DNA of 64,000 nucleotides, taken from NCBI GenBank assembly GCA_963942565.1, contig OZ012701.1, positions 240,331 through 304,330 on the forward strand, read 5' to 3'. Made by a program: the position numbers and the translations under genes. The DNA is from Maea johnstoni. Taxonomy: Eukaryota; Annelida; Polychaeta; Spionida; Magelonidae. Within the stretch, counting starts at the first letter, position 1. Every line of letters begins with the position of its first letter. Below the pieces are notes generated by a model. It did not search any database. It saw only the letters and a program-made list of their open reading frames with translations, and was not told the origin of the DNA. This document shows, piece by piece, positions 56,116-64,000 of the stretch.

Positions 56116-56554
56116 CAAAAAATCAAAATTCCAAATTCCTAGGAGTCAAAAATCTGAGATGACCTAAGGTATAGAAAACCACGTCTTCAAAGTCTCTCTG
56201 AATTCACACGCACACACATACACACATGCATACGCGCATAAATACATACATAAACCTGTTGCCCTAGATTTATTACGCTGGGGCATTCTGAGATTAAATT
56301 TCAACAGCGTCCATTTCTATAGCTATATTAGGAAGGCACATTGCGACGATATAGAAACCCGGAACTGGGAAGAAATCCCCTCTCTTCACAGAAGGAACAT
56401 AGACAGCCCTCTATAACGCCGCACATTTATATAGCGACCAGGACAACCTGCTTGGGGATCGAGCGGATAATTGAACCTGCTAACTCACGCTTGGGAGCCA
56501 GTCATCGTATCGTTTAAAGTTGAATCAGATCAAAATCTCGGAAATCGTGGCATG

Positions 56555-56675
56555 TGAGAAAGTTGCCAGTGACTTGGGGTTAGGCCGTGTTTTTCGCCGG
56601 AATCTTCGGTTTTCTCCACTATGTACAACTGCCTAGTCACGAATTAGCCACAATTCGCAAAATGTGACGAAAAAA
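56555..56675 (-). repeat. CACTGG..TTTCTCACATG family, fourth copy
   Basis: Contains CATGTGAGAAAGTTGCCAGT and GACTTGGGGTTAGGCC, then a flank shared with the third copy (ACAACTG…TCAC.AAT.AGCC). Confidence 0.55.
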
Positions 56676-56965
56676 ACGATATTCCAAATTCCAAACCACT
56701 ATGCCACGCAGCATTCCCTATAATGAACATTCCAATGCAATATGCCATTCGAAAAATATATTATAAAAGGTATGAACTGTAAGCCAATCATTCCCCGAGC
56801 AAATCACAGCATGTATCAACTTACTCATCAACTCAACAATGAGAGATTGATTCCATCATGTGTATCAATTTAATTCAGATCCATCATGTGTTAGCACCAG
56901 ATGTCACAACATGTTCTCACACCTACAGAATAATAACATTTACCCAGTGTGTGTGTGTGCATAAA

Positions 56966-57345
<380 letters not shown>

Positions 57346-57359
57346 ACACAATTTTCCAT

Positions 57360-58610
57360 AATAAAACATGGACATAAAACCATATATGTGCGTGACAGGG
57401 TTGATAAATTACGCTTTTATGCAGTGTTGTTCGCAATTCAAATTAAAGTCTTCCGAAACGTTTGGAAATTTGAGTTTAATTTTGCTGAAACTTCACACGA
57501 GTAAAGAACAAAGCGCAGTGATCTTCCAAAACAACTTTTATTCATGCACTCATCGATTTCGTGTTTTTTCACAGATTTCTGAAAAAATATGTTATTTATG
57601 TCATGAACGTCTTATTCTCCCTACCTGGTATCGTTCTTTGCTACTTTCATCCTTGCAGAGATATTGTAACTGCCGAAATGCCGAGTTTAATTTTCACCAA
57701 TATTTACCTAAACTATCTATTCAGTGCTTTTAACAAGAAGACAAAAAGAAAATGACAGGATTTTGGTTAGTTTTCGCACCACGGATGGTAGAATTTGTGA
57801 AATATAATTTTTTTCTGGCAGATTTTCATAAAAAATGGTACAGAAGAATTACCCAATTGGTAACGTATTTGCTCATTTTTACATAAGATATTGTTTAGCA
57901 AGGGAACCCCACTTTAAACATAGATAATTGATCATACATATTTTCTGAAAATGTTTCCGCTCATCAGTTACAAAGAATATGAAGATTACTCTATCCAAAA
58001 CATTTAGTGTTAAAACATGTTTTTAAGGATATGATTTAGAACAGGCAGGTATAGTCTGTTTAGATAACAGCCTAGTCTAGATAAAAGTCTAAATGAAAGT
58101 CTGTTTTTTACCAAATTTTCAAAATTGCGAAAGTGTCAGGTCAAATGTATCGTAGGACCTTAACTACTGAAATGGTTAACGGTTTAAAGGGTCAGAAAAA
58201 CTGAGGAAGTATAAGCATTTTTGAGAGGGGGCCGTACTAGTCACCCATTATTCAACAATAAATAATAATCTGATTACTTCTTTGGAACAGCCCGATGCAG
58301 AATCAGGGGTATCTAAATATTTTAGTTCTGAAGCAAATTCAATACGTCCTAGAACACAGCAATTTCTGGTGGCTGTGGCTCGATAAAAGCTGTGAATATT
58401 GTAACTGGGTTGCACTACTATATTAGCCCTTATTTCTATAGTTAAGACCTAGAACATTCAATTGATATTTTTTACTAAATTGAGTTCACTGGATGTTTAA
58501 ATACAATTTGTACCAAAAGGTGAAATATATATTAGGTTCTATTGGTTATGTTTCGCGAAAATTTGCCGGGTTGAACAGTGCTTTTATTTTTGGCTTGTTG
58601 TGTGTGTTGA
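57360..58610. other. Interval without supported features
   Basis: A 121-codon frame at 57368-57733 has no recognisable domain, abuts the microsatellite and lacks splice or promoter context, so it is not called. Confidence 0.4.
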
Positions 58611-58619
58611 AGCCCCTGT

Positions 58620-59540
58620 CGCAAGCTCGTCGTAATTAACAACACTGGCGACTCCGACAAAGGGAATTACCCCATTGTTGCCACGGGACATTTCCAATTT
58701 TATTTGCGAAAGAGCAGAGAGCGTGCCCTATCACTCGTAGCTCTGTAGCAAGAACAGTAACTCGGGACGCCCCCATTATATTTTAGTATACTGAAAGCAA
58801 ATTTACATAGCAAGAATATATCAAAAAATTAAAAAATTCTCTGGACTAATATTTCTTTTACAATGCGTCCTGGAAGCGGGTACGACTCCAACAAAGGGAT
58901 TTTCCCTCTTTTGTTGCCACAACAAAAGGGAAACAAAGGCAGCGTCATTGTCTTTTCATGTCATAAAATAGCAAAAAACGTACCCTTTCACTCATAGCTC
59001 TGTAGCAGAAAAAGTAACTCGAAACACCCCCAATTTTATTTCGCATATAGAATGCACATTTACGGGGCAAGAACATATCAAAAAATAAAAAAATTCTCTG
59101 GACTTAATTTTTTTTTTACAATTCATTATGTGCTATAAGTTGCCCTATATTTGCATCCATTTTTGAAAAAAAGTGATATTTATTGACTCAAACCCTCCAA
59201 TTCAATCTTAGGATATGCAAAAGATAAAGTTGGTATTGAAATGCAGTTTGTGCAAGCAGAAAGAGGACCTACTCCATTACCTACATGCAAATTTACACTC
59301 ATGAAGATCCACAATTTCTTTTTCTTTGGGCAAACAACCCGCAATGAGCTAAAAATTAAAAAAAATGTGCGACGTGGTGGCCTCTTTTCTCTAAAATGTC
59401 CACTTTTCAAAAATCACAAATTTGTCTCTAGCACAAAATATCAGCCAAACCGCGAATTTCTTTTTATATTTCCTTTAGTGTTATCCCACAAGGTTTAACA
59501 TATCCAAAAATTAGAAAATTCTGAGGACAAAAACAAAACT
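58620..59540. repeat. Degenerate ~240-bp tandem triplication
   Basis: CTC.TAGCTCTGTAGCA followed by GTAACTCG.ACGCCCCC and ATATCAAAAAATTAAAAAAT plus TCTCTGGACT occurs at about 58735-58850 and 58990-59105. A third, weaker copy ends at about 59525 (ATATCCAAAAATTAGAAAAT). Confidence 0.65.
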
Positions 59541-60480
59541 GGTGCGGGCATCCTTAAGGTGTATCATTAGAACTCTTTGTCTGAAAAATTCCTTCATAAT
59601 TGAAGGAGATAATTAAGCAAATACAGCCGTCTATATATTTTAGATGGTGAAATATTCTGTAGTTACAATGAAAATTTGAGTGTGATGTCCCGTGATAGAC
59701 ATTCAGTGTCTATCAGGGGACAGATTTTAATTGTCATTTATCCTTGATTCAGAGAGATTTTCTAAAGGAAAACTGCATCGCACTATTCATTTTAACTCAT
59801 AGGAGGAGAATGTGTAAAGGCAGCATTCTATGTTTGTGCATATAAGAGATAATAAAACCTTTGGATGTCTGACTGTACGTCACGGGACAGCAGCAAAAGA
59901 AATCATGCTAAACTGCACATTTTCTTTCAAAAATGTCAAAAACTTCAACATGGGCTATGTAGAAATAAACGATTAGGGCTCATTTCCACTTCGATATTTA
60001 AACGGTGATAGTCACAATGTTTTCTACAAATTCCACTTTCAAAGTCAATAACTTAAGTTTGGATCATCATAGGGATAAACCAAAACCAGTTCTGATAACC
60101 TTGAAAAGTTCTCTTTCATATGCATGTAAAATGAACTTTATAGTTTCAAAGGATGACAATATGAGTAGTCAGGACCAAATTACTGTGGAATGGCCCCATA
60201 TTGCATGTTGTCCTCCAATATGCTCTCCAACATGTCGTAAAATGTTTTTTCAATAGAGTGAAGCCACAGTTCTCAGCACATCAGCAGGGTGCTTTAGTTC
60301 ATGTTGATTCCTTTGTAACAATAAAAACTCATACAGTTTCTTTCATTTCTACAGATTACATATTTTTCACGTCAGTAGGTTGCCATAGGCTAATTACCCT
60401 AACTGTGTGAGGGATTGTCATTCTTTAACCCACATTGAATTCAGCAGACAATGGTTCTATTGGTATCCTTCTGGCACAGA
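59541..60480. other. Interval without supported features
   Basis: AT-rich. GTCCCGTGATAGACATTCAG and GTCTATCAGGGGACAG form a small inverted repeat near 59685-59725. No gene is supported. Confidence 0.4.
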
Positions 60481-60481
60481 T

Positions 60482-60864
<383 letters not shown>

Positions 60865-61139
60865 ACAAATGATGCACTTGATTAATTCAGCAATTGCTCA
60901 ACAGGTGGCCAGTCAGAGACAACCTGATTGAAACTTAATGTCGGCACACGAGCGCCATCTACATAAAGATGCCGAACTATACTATGTTAATAAATGCATA
61001 AACTTCTGGCGGCCCCTATATCAACATACGAACTGTTAGACGATTGGCCATAGTCTAATATAATACAGATATCATACCAGCTGAACAGCAAGAATTATTT
61101 TCTATGGACTAGGAGCTCGTCTAGGATATAGGGTACAGG

Positions 61140-61146
61140 TATAAAA
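61140..61146 (+). promoter_or_regulatory. TATA box of the secreted-protein gene
   Basis: TATAAAA, 61 bases upstream of the ATG at 61201. A start site near 61165-61170 would leave a 5' UTR of about 30 bases. Confidence 0.65.
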
Positions 61147-61200
61147 AGCTGTTCAGTCCAGTATCTCCACAGAGCTGCACTGTCTCATAGAGGGTACAGG

Positions 61201-63178
<1,978 letters not shown>

Positions 63179-63357
63179 GTAAGTTCTTTACAAAGTTTAC
63201 CCACCCAGTTGATTCGGCCTTAGATGACCAAACACAAGTGGATTTGAAACCAGTCGGTCAACCTGAACATGCTAGCCTCAACCAGTGTCAACTAGTAGCT
63301 GCTAAAAGGCCGAAATTGATGCTCTGGGCACCCCCAGCTGGTGGTGGAGATAAGGTT

Positions 63358-63515
63358 TCTCTGTAATGTAATCGATGCGAGAGCCCTGATTGGTCCTTAT
63401 TCCCATGTGACCTCGCTGTGATGCCTTATCTGGTACTCCTGGCATGAGTCCAGCATGTAACTATAGGGCATATAGTAATTGGTCCCTCGCTACTTATCCA
63501 TTCTTTTCTTCATCC
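63358..63515. repeat. Dispersed repeat, right copy
   Basis: It matches the interrupted copy at 1-119/433-515 without the MITE, so it acts as the empty-site reference. Confidence 0.65.
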
Positions 63516-63559
63516 AAGATTCGGCACCAGTTTTCAATTTTAATTTCGCGATGTTCGCG

Positions 63560-63960
63560 TTATGAAGAGGTGTGCCAAAACAAAATGCGTGAACAGCAAA
63601 GTGCCACACTATGTGACTATTCAAAGTCACTCTTTTCTGATGATAGAAATGACCGAACAATTAGCCTACACAGCTTTGAAGTCTAAAATCGATTACAATT
63701 AGCTGCCTCAGCTTTGAATTCCGCTGTGCGCTGAAATCTAAATGCACACATAGTTACTGTGTTAATACATGTAGGTTTCAAATCAGCAGTGCGCAAAGAT
63801 TTGAATACGCAAACAATTAGGTGTGTTGACAAATTTGAAATCATCAGTGCGCGAAAATTCACATGCGCAAATTCAAAGCTGCCAACATTTTATATTCCTG
63901 CGGTCCCTTCAGAGTTAAATTCCTTAGTAGGTGTCATGATATAGGAGAGATCTTTACTTT
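63560..63960. repeat. Degenerate short repeats of GAAAT..CAGTGCGC type
   Basis: AAATC.GCAGTGCGC and GAATACGC/CATGCGC-AAATTC motifs repeat about every 40-60 bases, with alternating orientation. No gene is supported. Confidence 0.4.
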
Positions 63961-64000
63961 CCTTTACTAGTCTATGTTATATTTACACTGAGTTTCCTGT

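Noticed and set aside
57368-57733. 121-codon open frame
   Set aside because: No domain, no start context, begins at the edge of a microsatellite, and no splice or promoter signals.
60005-60410. Overlapping 83- and 69-codon frames
   Set aside because: No domain, splice context or repeat support. Treated as chance.
63444-63944. Short frames at the right edge
   Set aside because: Fall in dispersed and degenerate repeats with no coding evidence.

Overview
This is an AT-rich animal (metazoan) nuclear window. It has spliced genes with GT-AG introns, a TATA promoter, several LINE clades, many short inverted-repeat (MITE-like) DNA transposons and long (TA)n tracts. The mix suggests a repeat-rich invertebrate, probably marine. 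I cannot name the species or phylum from the sequence. There is no sign of bacterial, organellar or viral-genome organisation.

Region 1 (about 1-10 kb) holds one clearly intact host gene: a six-exon F-box/leucine-rich-repeat protein (1887-8172, + strand, 589 codons when spliced). All exon phases fit. Its introns and flanks carry hAT-type MITEs with perfect 8-bp target duplications, a TTAA-flanked (piggyBac-type) MITE family and a large fold-back repeat family.

Region 2 (about 10-21 kb) is a graveyard of nested elements: an L1/Tx1-like LINE cut cleanly by a TTAA MITE, 5'-truncated copies of an RNase-H-bearing I-superfamily LINE, a TIR element carrying a LINE with a 14-bp target duplication, and a 233-bp palindrome. 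Among them lie exon-like remnants. These are a C2H2 zinc-finger exon (14.8 kb), a duplicated exon-like block (15.1 and 18.1 kb), three tandem promoter/first-exon units (15.6-17.4 kb) and a helical exon (20.25 kb). They resemble, in order, parts of a widespread metazoan zinc-finger/tyrosine-recombinase-like protein family.

Region 3 (21.84-47.96 kb) is the most unusual part: a young, roughly 26-kb higher-order tandem array of about four composite units (U1-U4). A full unit runs: leader, then a 132-bp minisatellite (44 codons, open reading frame, ending in the splice-donor consensus AAG|GTGAGT), then an L1/Tx1-like LINE, a tyrosine-recombinase-like exon, a GC-rich 191-codon ORF of unknown function, an SGNH-hydrolase-like fragment, a second LINE (LINE-B) and a hAT MITE that marks the unit border. 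Units differ by shared deletions and private LINE insertions, so their order of origin can be partly read.

Region 4 (48-60 kb) has no gene I can support. It holds decayed antisense I-type LINE relics, three hairpin-forming MITEs, local tandem triplications and TA microsatellites. Region 5 (61-63.2 kb) starts a probable secreted-protein gene with a TATA box, a signal-peptide exon and a possible second exon, continuing off the right edge. The window opens and closes with copies of the same dispersed repeat.
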